Assembly: GCA_963657295.1 (NCBI GenBank)
Contig: CAVKMX010000044.1
Location: forward strand, 1-17,372
Direction of reading: 5' to 3'
Length of the DNA: 17,372 bases
From: CAG-791 sp963657295
GTDB lineage: Bacteria; Bacillota; Clostridia; Lachnospirales; Lachnospiraceae
Shown: piece after piece, positions 7,681-15,844 of the stretch
How the letters are laid out: every line of letters begins with the position of its first letter
How positions within the stretch are numbered: position 1 is the stretch's first letter
Notes under the pieces: generated by a model
Told to the model about the DNA's origin: nothing
Database searches by the model: none
What the model saw: only the letters and a program-made list of their open reading frames with translations
Position numbers and translations under genes: made by a program

Positions 7681-8832
7681 ATGCTGGATCCAACCGGAAG
7701 ATATTACAACATATTCATGGGCTGCGTGATAGGCGGCGCATTCGGCGATGCCATGGGCTTTCCGGTGGAATTCATGAGCCTTTCGGAGATCGTGGAACGC
7801 TGCGGACCGCATGGAATGGTGGCACCGGAGCTGGGACCGAACGGGAGGCTTGTGGTCAGCGATGATACGCAGATGACCCTGTTCACCCTGGATGGACTGA
7901 TTACAGGCATGCAGCGCGCGAGAAGGCGGGGGACAGACGCAAGAGCAGAGGTTTATCTTGACAGGGCCTATCTGGACTGGTATGCCACACAGCATACAAG
8001 ACTGCACTACACCACGCCGTTTACCTCCGTCTATTCCGACGGAAGACTCCGCGCACAAAGGGCGCCGGACAGGACCTGTCTGTCTGCATTGACGGAACAG
8101 TTTACGAACACGGGAAATCCCAGGGACACGTTCGATATCAAGAGCAGGGGGACCCCGGAGAAGCCGATCAATGACAGCAAGAGCTGCGGCGGCGTCATGC
8201 GCAGCGCACCCATCGGCCTCATACTGAATGATTTTAATTACAATCTGCAGGCGGAGAGCGTGGCAATGGTTGCGGCCAGAGCTGCGGCCATAACACACGG
8301 CCATCCGATGGGCTGGCTTCCGGCAGCACTCCTGGCAGAGATCATTCATCGGATGACCTACCGGAAGCCGGCGGATCCCACCATGGAGCGGCTGGTGACC
8401 AATGCCCTCTATCAGGTGGAAAGTCAGTTCCGGGGGGCAAAGGAGATGCCGGAGTTCCTTGCGTTGATGGAAAACGCCATCAGGCTGGGAGCAGACCGGG
8501 CCGTGAAGCCGGCAGCCGCATTGCCGCCCCTGGGAAAGGGCGTTACCGGGGAATCTGCACTGGCCATCGCCATCTATCTGTCCCTGCGGTATCAGAACGA
8601 TTATTATATGGCAATTCATGCTGCCGTGAACCAGAACGGGGCCTCGGATACCATTGGTTCCCTGACGGGCAATCTTCTGGGGGCGTGGATCGGCTACGAG
8701 GCCATCAGCGGGCAGCTGGACAGGATCTTTGGCGTGGATGGTTTTCTGGAGCGGCATCTTGAGATGCATGACCTGATGGTGGATGCTGTACAGAGAGCCT
8801 GGCGCACGGCAATTCTGGATACCCAAAGCTAA
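7681..8832 (+). CDS. ADP-ribosylglycohydrolase family protein (DraG-like)
   Basis: Predicted to remove ADP-ribose from modified proteins, nucleic acids or small molecules using a two-metal site. The 383-residue protein begins with GCVIGGAFGDAMGFPVEF (14-31), then VVSDDTQMTLF (58-68) with the metal-binding Asp61-Asp62-Thr63. Next come SKSCGGVMRSAPIGL (166-180), AAITHGHPMGW (202-212) and QNGASDTIGSLTGNLLGA (318-335), where Asp323-Thr324 stand at the usual second metal site. All expected motifs are present, so it should be active; the substrate is unknown. No membrane segment is seen. The ATG at 7681 follows GGAGAG (7670-7675). No good promoter is visible between the terminator at 7650 and the start, so it may depend on read-through from the 6S promoter. 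No ADP-ribosyltransferase partner is in the window. Confidence 0.9.
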   Translation: MLDPTGRYYNIFMGCVIGGAFGDAMGFPVEFMSLSEIVERCGPHGMVAPELGPNGRLVVSDDTQMTLFTLDGLITGMQRARRRGTDARAEVYLDRAYLDWYATQHTRLHYTTPFTSVYSDGRLRAQRAPDRTCLSALTEQFTNTGNPRDTFDIKSRGTPEKPINDSKSCGGVMRSAPIGLILNDFNYNLQAESVAMVAARAAAITHGHPMGWLPAALLAEIIHRMTYRKPADPTMERLVTNALYQVESQFRGAKEMPEFLALMENAIRLGADRAVKPAAALPPLGKGVTGESALAIAIYLSLRYQNDYYMAIHAAVNQNGASDTIGSLTGNLLGAWIGYEAISGQLDRIFGVDGFLERHLEMHDLMVDAVQRAWRTAILDTQS

Positions 8833-8843
8833 CCATTCTATAG

Positions 8844-8849
8844 TATAAT
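8844..8849 (+). promoter_or_regulatory. Probable -10 element of the pheST promoter
   Basis: A perfect TATAAT lies 50 bases before pheS. No clear -35 box stands 16-18 bases upstream (the bases there read around ACCCAA), so an activator or weak promoter is possible. The expected leader is only about 40 nt. Confidence 0.55.
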
Positions 8850-8898
8850 GTAACTCGTTTTTGGATAAATGATCCGGTAAGAAGGAGAAGACACAATT

Positions 8899-9921
8899 AT
8901 GATACAGGAAGATCTGGAACGGATCCGGCAGGAAGCAAGGGAACGCCTTGAGAAAGCCTTTTCCCCGGAGGAAATCAATCAGGTAAAGGTAGAATTCCTC
9001 GGCAAAAAGGGAAAGCTCACCGGAATTCTGAAAGGAATGAAGGATGTGGCCGCCGAGGAGCGTCCGAGGGTCGGACAGATGGTCAATGAGACCAGAAGCC
9101 GCATCGAGGAGGCCATCAGTGCCCACCAGAAGGAGATCGAGGAAAAGCTGCTGGCGGAACGGCTCAGAGCAGAGAAAATCGACGTGACGCTTCCGGCCAG
9201 AAGGGAAGCAAGGGGACATCTGCATCCCAATACGGTGGCTCTTCGCGAGATTGAGGAAGTTTTCATCGGCATGGGCTACGAGGTGGTGGAGGGCCCGGAG
9301 ATCGAGAAGGATTACTATAACTTCGAAGCTCTGAACATTCCGGCTGATCATCCGGCCAAGGACGAGCAGGACACCTTTTACATCAACGGAGAGATGCTGC
9401 TGCGCACACAGACCTCCGGCACGCAGATTCATGAGATGGAGAAGGGGAAGATCCCGATTCGAATGATTGCACCCGGACGCGTGTATCGCGCCGATGAGGT
9501 GGATGCGACACACAGCCCGGTGTTCCATCAGGTAGAAGGGCTTGTGATAGACAAGGGGGTTACCTTTGCGGATCTGAAGGGAACGCTGGCGGAATTCGCC
9601 CGTTCTATTTTCGGCGAGGATACGAAGGTTCGCTTCCGCCCGCATCATTTTCCTTTTACCGAGCCTTCCGCGGAGATGGATGTCTCCTGCTATAAATGCG
9701 GCGGAAAAGGCTGCAGCTTCTGTAAGAATGAAGGCTGGATTGAGATACTGGGCTGCGGCATGGTGCATCCTCATGTTCTGGAAATGAGCAAAATTGATCC
9801 GGAAGAGTATTCCGGATTTGCTTTCGGTGTAGGTCTGGAGCGTATCGCACTTCTCAAATATGAAATTGATGACATGCGTCTGCTGTACGAAAACGATAAG
9901 AGATTCATTGATCAGTTCTGA
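8899..9921 (+). CDS. pheS: Phenylalanyl-tRNA synthetase alpha subunit
   Basis: Catalytic subunit of the alpha2-beta2 enzyme that charges tRNA-Phe in the cytoplasm. The 340-residue length is typical of bacterial PheS. The N-terminal 95 residues form the charged coiled-coil arm that contacts tRNA. The class II core shows FEALNIPADHPAKDEQDTFY (142-161), LLRTQTSGTQ (167-176), GRVYRADEVDATHSPVFHQ (193-211) and RFRPHHFPFTEPSAEMDV (245-262). Motif 3 is GFAFGVGLERIALLKY (306-321). A Cys cluster (CYKCGGKGCSFCK, 264-276) is present, as in other Firmicutes PheS. The start follows an AAGGAG-type site (8882-8887). The spacer to pheT is 24 bases, the usual pheST pairing. Confidence 0.97.
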   Translation: MIQEDLERIRQEARERLEKAFSPEEINQVKVEFLGKKGKLTGILKGMKDVAAEERPRVGQMVNETRSRIEEAISAHQKEIEEKLLAERLRAEKIDVTLPARREARGHLHPNTVALREIEEVFIGMGYEVVEGPEIEKDYYNFEALNIPADHPAKDEQDTFYINGEMLLRTQTSGTQIHEMEKGKIPIRMIAPGRVYRADEVDATHSPVFHQVEGLVIDKGVTFADLKGTLAEFARSIFGEDTKVRFRPHHFPFTEPSAEMDVSCYKCGGKGCSFCKNEGWIEILGCGMVHPHVLEMSKIDPEEYSGFAFGVGLERIALLKYEIDDMRLLYENDKRFIDQF

Positions 9922-9945
9922 TGAGAGATTGCGGAGGAGATTTCC

Positions 9946-12480
9946 ATGAATACACCACTTTCCTGGATTAAGGATTATGTTCCGGAGCTGGACTGCACAG
10001 ACAAGGAATATTATGATGCGATGACCCTTGCAGGCACGAAGGTCGAGAACTGGAAGCGCCTGGATGCCAACTGCGAGAAGATCGTGGTTGGACGTGTGGA
10101 GGAAATGTTCCATCACCCGGAGGCGGATCGGCTGTGGGTGTGCCGTGTGAGAATCGGCGGTGCATATGCGGCAGGCGGTTATACAGAGGAAACGGACGGC
10201 CTGTCAACACACGATGAGACGACAAAGGACTGCATACAGATTGTCACCAGTGCGCAGAATTTAAAGGTCGGCAATGTGGTTCCTACCTGCCTGAACGGAG
10301 GCAGAGTGGCAGCAGGTCACGACGGAGAGGCAGCTCCTGCAGAGGGATTTAAGATCAAGTCCGGCAAGATGCGCGGGCTGCAGAGCGTCGGCATGATGTG
10401 CGGCATCGAGGAGCTGGGGGCCTCGAGAGATATGTATCCGGAGGCGCCGGAGGACGGAATCTATGTTTTCCCGGAGGATCAGAGCAGGGAACTGGAGCTC
10501 GGCAGCGATGCATTGGAGGTGCTGGGGCTGCACGATACCAGCTTCGAATACGAGATCACATCCAATCGCGTGGATTGCTATTCCATTCTGGGAATTGCAA
10601 GAGAAGCGGCCGTGACCTTCGGGAAGCCCTTTGCGGCACCTGTGGTTGCGGTAAAGCATGAGGGAGAGAAGGACACTTCGGACTACGTCGCGGTTGACAT
10701 CGAGGATAAGGATCTGTGTACCCGGTACGTCGCGGCCATCTGCACCGACATCAAGATCGGGCCGAGCCCGCGCTGGATGCAGAGAAGATTGGCCAATTAC
10801 GGAATCCGCCCGATCAACAATCTGGTGGACATCACCAATTTCGTCATGATGGAGTACGGCCAGCCGATGCACGCGTACGATTATGACACCATCCGGGGCA
10901 GTCGGATCATTGTGAAGCGCGCGAAGGACGGAGATACCTTTGTAACGCTGGATGACCAGGAGCGCAAGCTGGATCATGATGTTCTGATGATCAATGATGC
11001 AGAGCGCCCGGTGGGAATTGCCGGCATCATGGGCGGTGAGGATTCCATGATCACGGACAGCGTGAAAACGGTTCTCTTTGAAGCGGCCACGTTTAACGGG
11101 ACGAACATCCGCAAGTCCTCCAAGCGATTGGGTCTGCGCACGGAGGCTTCTGCTATTTTTGAAAAGGGTCTGGATCCGTACAATGCGATGGATGCCATGG
11201 ACCGTGCCTGCCAGCTGATGGAGCTCCTCGGCTGCGGCAAGGTTGCGAGAAGTTATGTGGATGTTCACGGGAAACTGCCGTCGCTCCGCAGAATTGCCTT
11301 TGCACCGGAGAAAATCAATGCGTACCTCGGGACCTCCTACACGAAGGAGAGGATGCTGGATATTCTGTCGCGTGCGGGGCTGAGCTATGATGAGGCTGCG
11401 GGTACGCTTACCGTTCCTTCGTTCCGTCAGGATCTGAAGGAAATGTGCGACATTGCAGAGGAGGTTGCGCGGTTTGACGGTTACGACAGGGTGCCGTCCA
11501 CCCTGCCGGCAAGTGGCGCCACCGTGGGCGGTTTGCAGCCGATGATGAAGCTGCAGGATATTGCCAGAACAGTTGCAACGGATTACGGTTATTCCGAATC
11601 GGACACCTTCTCGCTTGAGAGTCCGAAGGTATTCGACCTTCTGCAGCTGGAGGAGGCCGCACAGGAGCGGAAGGCGATCCGGATTTCCAATCCTCTGGGA
11701 GAGGATTTTTCTGTGATGCGGACGCAGATGGTGAGCTCCGTTCTGACATCCCTCGGAACCAATTATGCCCGCAGGAACAAGGATGTGAAGCTCTTTGATC
11801 TTGGGAAAATCTACCTTGCGGACAAGCTGCCGCTGACCGATTATCCGGACGAGAGACCGCAGCTGACGCTGGGCTTTTACGGAGCCGGTGATTTCTATTC
11901 GCTCAAGGGTGTTGTGGAGGATTTTCTCCATTCTGCGGGCGTAAAGGAGAAGGCAGTCTACAACCCGGAGGCCGGCAAGCCGTTCCTGCATCCGGGACGT
12001 CAGGCATTGGTGAGTCTGTCTGACCCTCACGGCGGAGCCAAGGGTGCTCCGGCGGAGACCATCGTCGGTTTCCTGGGAGAGGTACATCCCACGGTGGCCA
12101 AGGCCAATGGCATCAACGACCGCGTTTACGTTGCCTGCATTGACCTGAAAAAGGTGCTGGAGAAGGCATCCTTTGCCCATCACTATGAGGGAATTGCAAG
12201 ATTCCCTGCCATCAGCCGCGATATCTCCATGGTGGTGCCGAAGGAGGTTCTTGCCGGAGATATTGAAAAGGTGATCGAGCAAAGAGGCGGGAAGCTGCTG
12301 GAATCCTACCATCTGTTCGACCTCTATGAGGGTGCACAGGTAAAGGCGGGATGCAAATCCATGGCCTACAATCTGACGTTCCGTCATAAGGACAGAACGC
12401 TGGAGACAGAGGAAGTGGATAAGACCATGAAGAAAATTCTGAACGGTCTGCAGGAGAGGAACATTGAGCTGCGCTCCTGA
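9946..12480 (+). CDS. pheT: Phenylalanyl-tRNA synthetase beta subunit
   Basis: Non-catalytic partner of PheS that binds tRNA-Phe and carries the editing domain. Domains in order: N-terminal OB-fold tRNA-binding domain (about 40-155, with VVGRVEEMFHHPEADRLWVC at 47-66); B3/B4 editing region (about 200-400, with SNRVDCYSILGIAREA at 206-221 and RPINNLVDITNFVMMEYGQP near 288-307); B5 domain (about 447-520); a PheS-like core; and a C-terminal FDX-ACB anticodon-binding domain (about 745-844). At 844 residues it is longer than the ~800 usual. Part of the excess is a Gly/Thr/acid-rich insert (about 71-95) between two strands of the OB domain. The start is set by GGAGGAGA at 9933-9940, five bases before the ATG. 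The frame is intact and the terminator follows about 100 bases after the stop. Confidence 0.97.
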   Translation: MNTPLSWIKDYVPELDCTDKEYYDAMTLAGTKVENWKRLDANCEKIVVGRVEEMFHHPEADRLWVCRVRIGGAYAAGGYTEETDGLSTHDETTKDCIQIVTSAQNLKVGNVVPTCLNGGRVAAGHDGEAAPAEGFKIKSGKMRGLQSVGMMCGIEELGASRDMYPEAPEDGIYVFPEDQSRELELGSDALEVLGLHDTSFEYEITSNRVDCYSILGIAREAAVTFGKPFAAPVVAVKHEGEKDTSDYVAVDIEDKDLCTRYVAAICTDIKIGPSPRWMQRRLANYGIRPINNLVDITNFVMMEYGQPMHAYDYDTIRGSRIIVKRAKDGDTFVTLDDQERKLDHDVLMINDAERPVGIAGIMGGEDSMITDSVKTVLFEAATFNGTNIRKSSKRLGLRTEASAIFEKGLDPYNAMDAMDRACQLMELLGCGKVARSYVDVHGKLPSLRRIAFAPEKINAYLGTSYTKERMLDILSRAGLSYDEAAGTLTVPSFRQDLKEMCDIAEEVARFDGYDRVPSTLPASGATVGGLQPMMKLQDIARTVATDYGYSESDTFSLESPKVFDLLQLEEAAQERKAIRISNPLGEDFSVMRTQMVSSVLTSLGTNYARRNKDVKLFDLGKIYLADKLPLTDYPDERPQLTLGFYGAGDFYSLKGVVEDFLHSAGVKEKAVYNPEAGKPFLHPGRQALVSLSDPHGGAKGAPAETIVGFLGEVHPTVAKANGINDRVYVACIDLKKVLEKASFAHHYEGIARFPAISRDISMVVPKEVLAGDIEKVIEQRGGKLLESYHLFDLYEGAQVKAGCKSMAYNLTFRHKDRTLETEEVDKTMKKILNGLQERNIELRS

Positions 12481-12578
12481 AACAACCATGCCTGCTCGTA
12501 CAGACACCGCGAACCATGAAAGCAGCTGCTTTACAGCCGAAATCGGCGGGAAAACCAAAAGGGCAGAGTGCACGGGAG

Positions 12579-12612
12579 GGCAGAGGCTTGAAAAAGCCCC
12601 TGTCTTCTTTTC
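12579..12612 (+). terminator. Intrinsic terminator after pheT
   Basis: An 11-position stem (12579-12589 with 12594-12604, one mismatch and one G-U) closes a GAAA tetraloop and runs into TCTTCTTTT. It separates pheST from the next gene. The rest of 12481-12657 shows nothing recognisable apart from the ribosome binding site of the next gene. Confidence 0.72.
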
Positions 12613-12657
12613 CCTTGCAGGAGGCTGCCCGGAAAATTCACAGAGGGTAAGAGCAGA

Positions 12658-14250
12658 TTGAAGAGAACAGAACGTCCGCTGCTGTCCGCAGGAGAGCAGA
12701 GCTGCAGAAAGATCAGCTATGCAATGATTCTCATATACATACTGACGCTGGTGCCGCTGGTGATCATCGGACGATATGATTATCCCTCTGCAGATGACTA
12801 TACAATGGCATTGGGAACACGGCTGACCTATGAAAGTACCGGATCAATCTGTGCAGTGGGTCGGAAAATTCTGAGCGAGACGGCGAGATACTACAGGACA
12901 TGGATCGGCTATTTTACCTCGTGTCTTTTTACAACCGTGAACCCCGCCGTCTTCGGTGAGAAGTGGTATGCGCTGACGCCGGTGATCACGCTGGCGGCCC
13001 TTCATGCCGGAGTTATCACCTTTTTGTATGTTCTGCTGGAACGAGTGCTGAGTGTCGGCCGGTATGTGCGGAGATGCATCACCGTACTGGTGTTGTTCCT
13101 GATGGTGCAGCAGATGCCGGAGGGGGGGCTGCGCGCAGAGGCATTCTACTGGTACAGCGGAGCGGGCAATTATACACTGACCTTTGCTCTGGTCCTTTTC
13201 TACCTGGCGGCCTATCTCATGGGTATTTTCTGCAAGGGCAGGAAGGGCTGCAGATGGCTTGCAGCAGCTGCAGTGCTGGGCTTCTTTGCAGGGGGAGGAA
13301 ATTATCTGAGTGCATTGTCCGCTGCAATTCTGTCGGTGTGCGGATGCGGGCTGCTGATCCTGGAGAAACGGGTCCGGAGAGGGGAGAGCGGGAAGGAATC
13401 CGTTTGCACGGGGAAGACAGAATTTCTGCCGGAGATACTGCCGACGGTCTGTATGTTGTGCGGGTTTGCACTGAATTGTCTTGCTCCGGGGAATCGTGTG
13501 CGCGGCGCAGACACGCAGGGCTTCGGTGCCCTGAAGTCAATTCTGCTGTCGTTCTATTACACGCTTTCCTATCCGCTGAACCAATGGATGAACTGGTCCG
13601 TGCTGCTGATCCTTGCTCTGACCGGAATCGTGTTCTGGTTGAGCTTCGAAGCGCAGGATGCGGAAGAAAACGTGGAGAACCTCCGGACAGCGAAAATGTC
13701 TGTTCATTTTGATCATCCGCTGACGGCAGCGGCGTTTTCCTACGGACTGATCAGCGCAGCGGTTACGCCGGCCTTGTACGCGCAGGGGAACATCAGTGCA
13801 GGGAGAATTCAGAGCACATTCTGGCTGCATTTCGTTCTGGTGCTGGTCATTCTGGAGTGGTACCTCGTTGGCACGCTCCATCGGGCGGCAGGGCGAAGGC
13901 AGAGCGAAACAGGGAGTAGCTGCGCGGAGAGAACGGCGGTCATACTGGGAGGAATGCTGCTTGTTTTTGCTGCCCTGACGATCAAGGGCAATCCGTATTT
14001 TTACACCTTCAGCAGCGCGGCGGAGGATCTGCGGAACGGCTCTGCCGAAGCCTATGGAGAGGAAAATTCTGCAAGAGAGTCGGTACTGAAAGATGCCGGA
14101 CAGGAGAATGCCGTTCTGATGCGGTACACGGCAAGGCCCGAGCTGCTGTATTACCAGGACATCAGCGAGGATCCGGAGGATTGGGTGAACCAGCGCCTTT
14201 GCCGGTATTACCACAAGAAGAGCGTGCAGGCTGTGACGCAGCAGGAGTGA
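12658..14250 (+). CDS. Polytopic membrane protein, DUF6056-like
   Basis: A 530-residue protein with about ten to eleven hydrophobic segments. The first is at about 20-38; further clusters run through roughly residue 443, and a soluble C-terminal tail follows. Right after the first helix is YDYPSADDY (40-48) with paired Asp46-Asp47, the position where GT-C glycosyltransferases carry their catalytic acid. Other recognisable pieces are FYWYSGAGNYTL (about 163-174), NCLAPGNRVRG in the middle and a tail ending with DISEDPEDWVN and RYYHKKS. These fit what I remember of DUF6056 proteins, some of which sit in surface-polysaccharide loci; the enzymatic role is inference. The start is a TTG at 12658 with GAGGG about nine bases upstream. 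The next in-frame ATG (12724) would cut into the first helix and has no ribosome binding site. It stands alone after a terminator. Confidence 0.75.
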   Translation: MKRTERPLLSAGEQSCRKISYAMILIYILTLVPLVIIGRYDYPSADDYTMALGTRLTYESTGSICAVGRKILSETARYYRTWIGYFTSCLFTTVNPAVFGEKWYALTPVITLAALHAGVITFLYVLLERVLSVGRYVRRCITVLVLFLMVQQMPEGGLRAEAFYWYSGAGNYTLTFALVLFYLAAYLMGIFCKGRKGCRWLAAAAVLGFFAGGGNYLSALSAAILSVCGCGLLILEKRVRRGESGKESVCTGKTEFLPEILPTVCMLCGFALNCLAPGNRVRGADTQGFGALKSILLSFYYTLSYPLNQWMNWSVLLILALTGIVFWLSFEAQDAEENVENLRTAKMSVHFDHPLTAAAFSYGLISAAVTPALYAQGNISAGRIQSTFWLHFVLVLVILEWYLVGTLHRAAGRRQSETGSSCAERTAVILGGMLLVFAALTIKGNPYFYTFSSAAEDLRNGSAEAYGEENSARESVLKDAGQENAVLMRYTARPELLYYQDISEDPEDWVNQRLCRYYHKKSVQAVTQQE

Positions 14251-14335
14251 GAAAAAGCAGGACATCGTCTGCACGATGTGTGCGGATGAGGAAAAGGACG
14301 GCAGCGGGGAGGGACATCCTCTGCCGCCTGCGTAT

Positions 14336-14340
14336 GGAGG
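14336..14340 (+). promoter_or_regulatory. Ribosome binding site deciding the aminopeptidase start
   Basis: GGAGG ends seven bases before the ATG at 14348. The earlier in-frame ATG at 14276 has no comparable site and adds 24 residues with no family resemblance. Confidence 0.75.
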
Positions 14341-14347
14341 AAAGAAG

Positions 14348-15811
14348 ATGAAACGTGAAAATGTATGGAATACCTATGATCTGGAAATGCAGAAAAAGTG
14401 CATGGAATTTGCGGAGCAGTACCGTATTTTCCTCTCGGAGAACAAGACAGAGCGGGAATGTGTGGATACCTTTGTAAACGAGGCCGAGGCCGCCGGTTAC
14501 CGGGAGCTCTCCCGGGTCATTGCAGACGGAGGGAAAATCAAGGCCGGTGATAAAGTATATATGACCTGGATGAACAAATCCATGGTGATGTTCCGCATGG
14601 GAAAGCAGCCGCTGGAAAACGGTCTCAACATCCTCGGCGCGCACATCGACAGTCCGCGGATGGATGTGAAGCAGAATCCTCTGTATGAAAAGGCGGAGAT
14701 GGCTTATCTGGATACCCATTACTACGGAGGAATCAAGAAATATCAATTCGTGGCAAGGCCCCTGGCCATTCACGGCGTTGTTGTGAAAAAGAACGGAGAG
14801 ACCGTTGTTCTGAATGTGGGAGAGGATCCGGAGGATCCGGTCTTCTTCTGCTCCGATCTGCTGATTCATCTGGCGAAAAAGCAGATGCAGGCGAATGCCG
14901 CAGAGGTGGTCTCGGGGGAAGCGCTGGATCTGATCGTCGGGAGCAAGCCGATCATCATTGATGCGAAGACAGAGGCCGGCACCGGGAAGGCGCAGCCGGA
15001 TGCCGAAAAGGAGGCAAAGGACGGCGTAAAAGAGGCCCTTCTGAAAATTCTGGAGGAGTCCTACGGCATCCGTGAGGAGGATTTTGAATCTGCAGAGCTT
15101 GAGATTGTGCCCGCCGGTCCGGCCAGAGATGCCGGCTTTGACCGCAGCATGATTCTGGGCTACGGTCACGACGACAGGGTCTGCGCCTATCCTTCCTTCC
15201 GCGCAATGCTTGATACGGATTTCGGCGGCGCGGAGAATGCACCGGAACGGACGGCAGTCTGCCTTCTGGTCGACAAGGAGGAGATCGGATCGGTAGGCGC
15301 CACCGGGATGCGGGCCAGATTTTTTGAAAATGCACTGGCCGAGGTGATGAATCTGGCGAGAGAATACAGCGATCTGGCCATGCGTCGGTGCCTGGCGAAT
15401 TCCTGCATGCTCTCGAGCGATGTGTCTGCTGCCTTTGATCCGTCGTGGGCAGACTGCTTCGACGAGAAGAACGCCAGCTTCCTCGGCCGTGGAATGGTCT
15501 TCAATAAGTATACAGGTACCGGCGGAAAAAGCGGTTCCAACGATGCCAATGCGGAATACATCGCACACCTTCGCGATATCTTCGATCGGGAGGGCATCGT
15601 GACACAGACTGCGGAGCTTGGCAAGGTTGATGTGGGCGGCGGCGGAACCATTGCCTATATCCTGGCCCTGTACGGTATGAACGTGATTGACAGCGGCGTG
15701 GCGGTTCTGTCCATGCATTCTCCGGCAGAGACCATTTCGAAGGCGGATTTGTACGAGACCTTCCGGGGTTACAGGACCTTCCTTCAGCACGCGGATTTTC
15801 AGAATGCGTAG
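14348..15811 (+). CDS. M18 family metallo-aminopeptidase
   Basis: Removes N-terminal amino acids from peptides in the cytoplasm using a two-metal site. Numbered from the preferred start at 14348, the protein has 487 residues, a usual length for bacterial M18 enzymes. Metal and catalytic motifs are all visible: LGAHIDSPR (His ligand), GYGHDDRVCAY (bridging Asp), LLVDKEEIGSVGATG (general-base Glu plus ligand Glu), SSDVSAAFDP (Asp ligand) and MHSPAETISKADLYE near the C-terminus (His ligand). A charged insert of about 45 residues lies between the two halves (about 205-250, around positions 14970-15100). The longer frame from 14276 is possible but poorly supported. The gene follows the membrane protein by about 100 bases containing two small hairpins, and queA follows after 33 bases. 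Confidence 0.93.
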   Translation: MKRENVWNTYDLEMQKKCMEFAEQYRIFLSENKTERECVDTFVNEAEAAGYRELSRVIADGGKIKAGDKVYMTWMNKSMVMFRMGKQPLENGLNILGAHIDSPRMDVKQNPLYEKAEMAYLDTHYYGGIKKYQFVARPLAIHGVVVKKNGETVVLNVGEDPEDPVFFCSDLLIHLAKKQMQANAAEVVSGEALDLIVGSKPIIIDAKTEAGTGKAQPDAEKEAKDGVKEALLKILEESYGIREEDFESAELEIVPAGPARDAGFDRSMILGYGHDDRVCAYPSFRAMLDTDFGGAENAPERTAVCLLVDKEEIGSVGATGMRARFFENALAEVMNLAREYSDLAMRRCLANSCMLSSDVSAAFDPSWADCFDEKNASFLGRGMVFNKYTGTGGKSGSNDANAEYIAHLRDIFDREGIVTQTAELGKVDVGGGGTIAYILALYGMNVIDSGVAVLSMHSPAETISKADLYETFRGYRTFLQHADFQNA

Positions 15812-15844
15812 GAAAGGTGCCGCGGACAGCAGGGACAGGGCCTT

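Noticed and set aside
7538..7865. Short forward frames across the 6S RNA and the glycohydrolase start
   Set aside because: They run through the structured RNA and terminator, lack ribosome binding sites and are explained by the RNA gene and the glycohydrolase frame.
12963..13712. 249-codon forward frame inside the DUF6056-like gene
   Set aside because: It lies wholly within the membrane protein gene in another frame, has no ribosome binding site, and its product is Cys/Arg/Gly-rich without motifs.
14276..14347. Upstream ATG start for the M18 aminopeptidase
   Set aside because: It adds 24 residues without family resemblance, overlaps a hairpin and lacks a ribosome binding site; the ATG at 14348 has GGAGG at good spacing.
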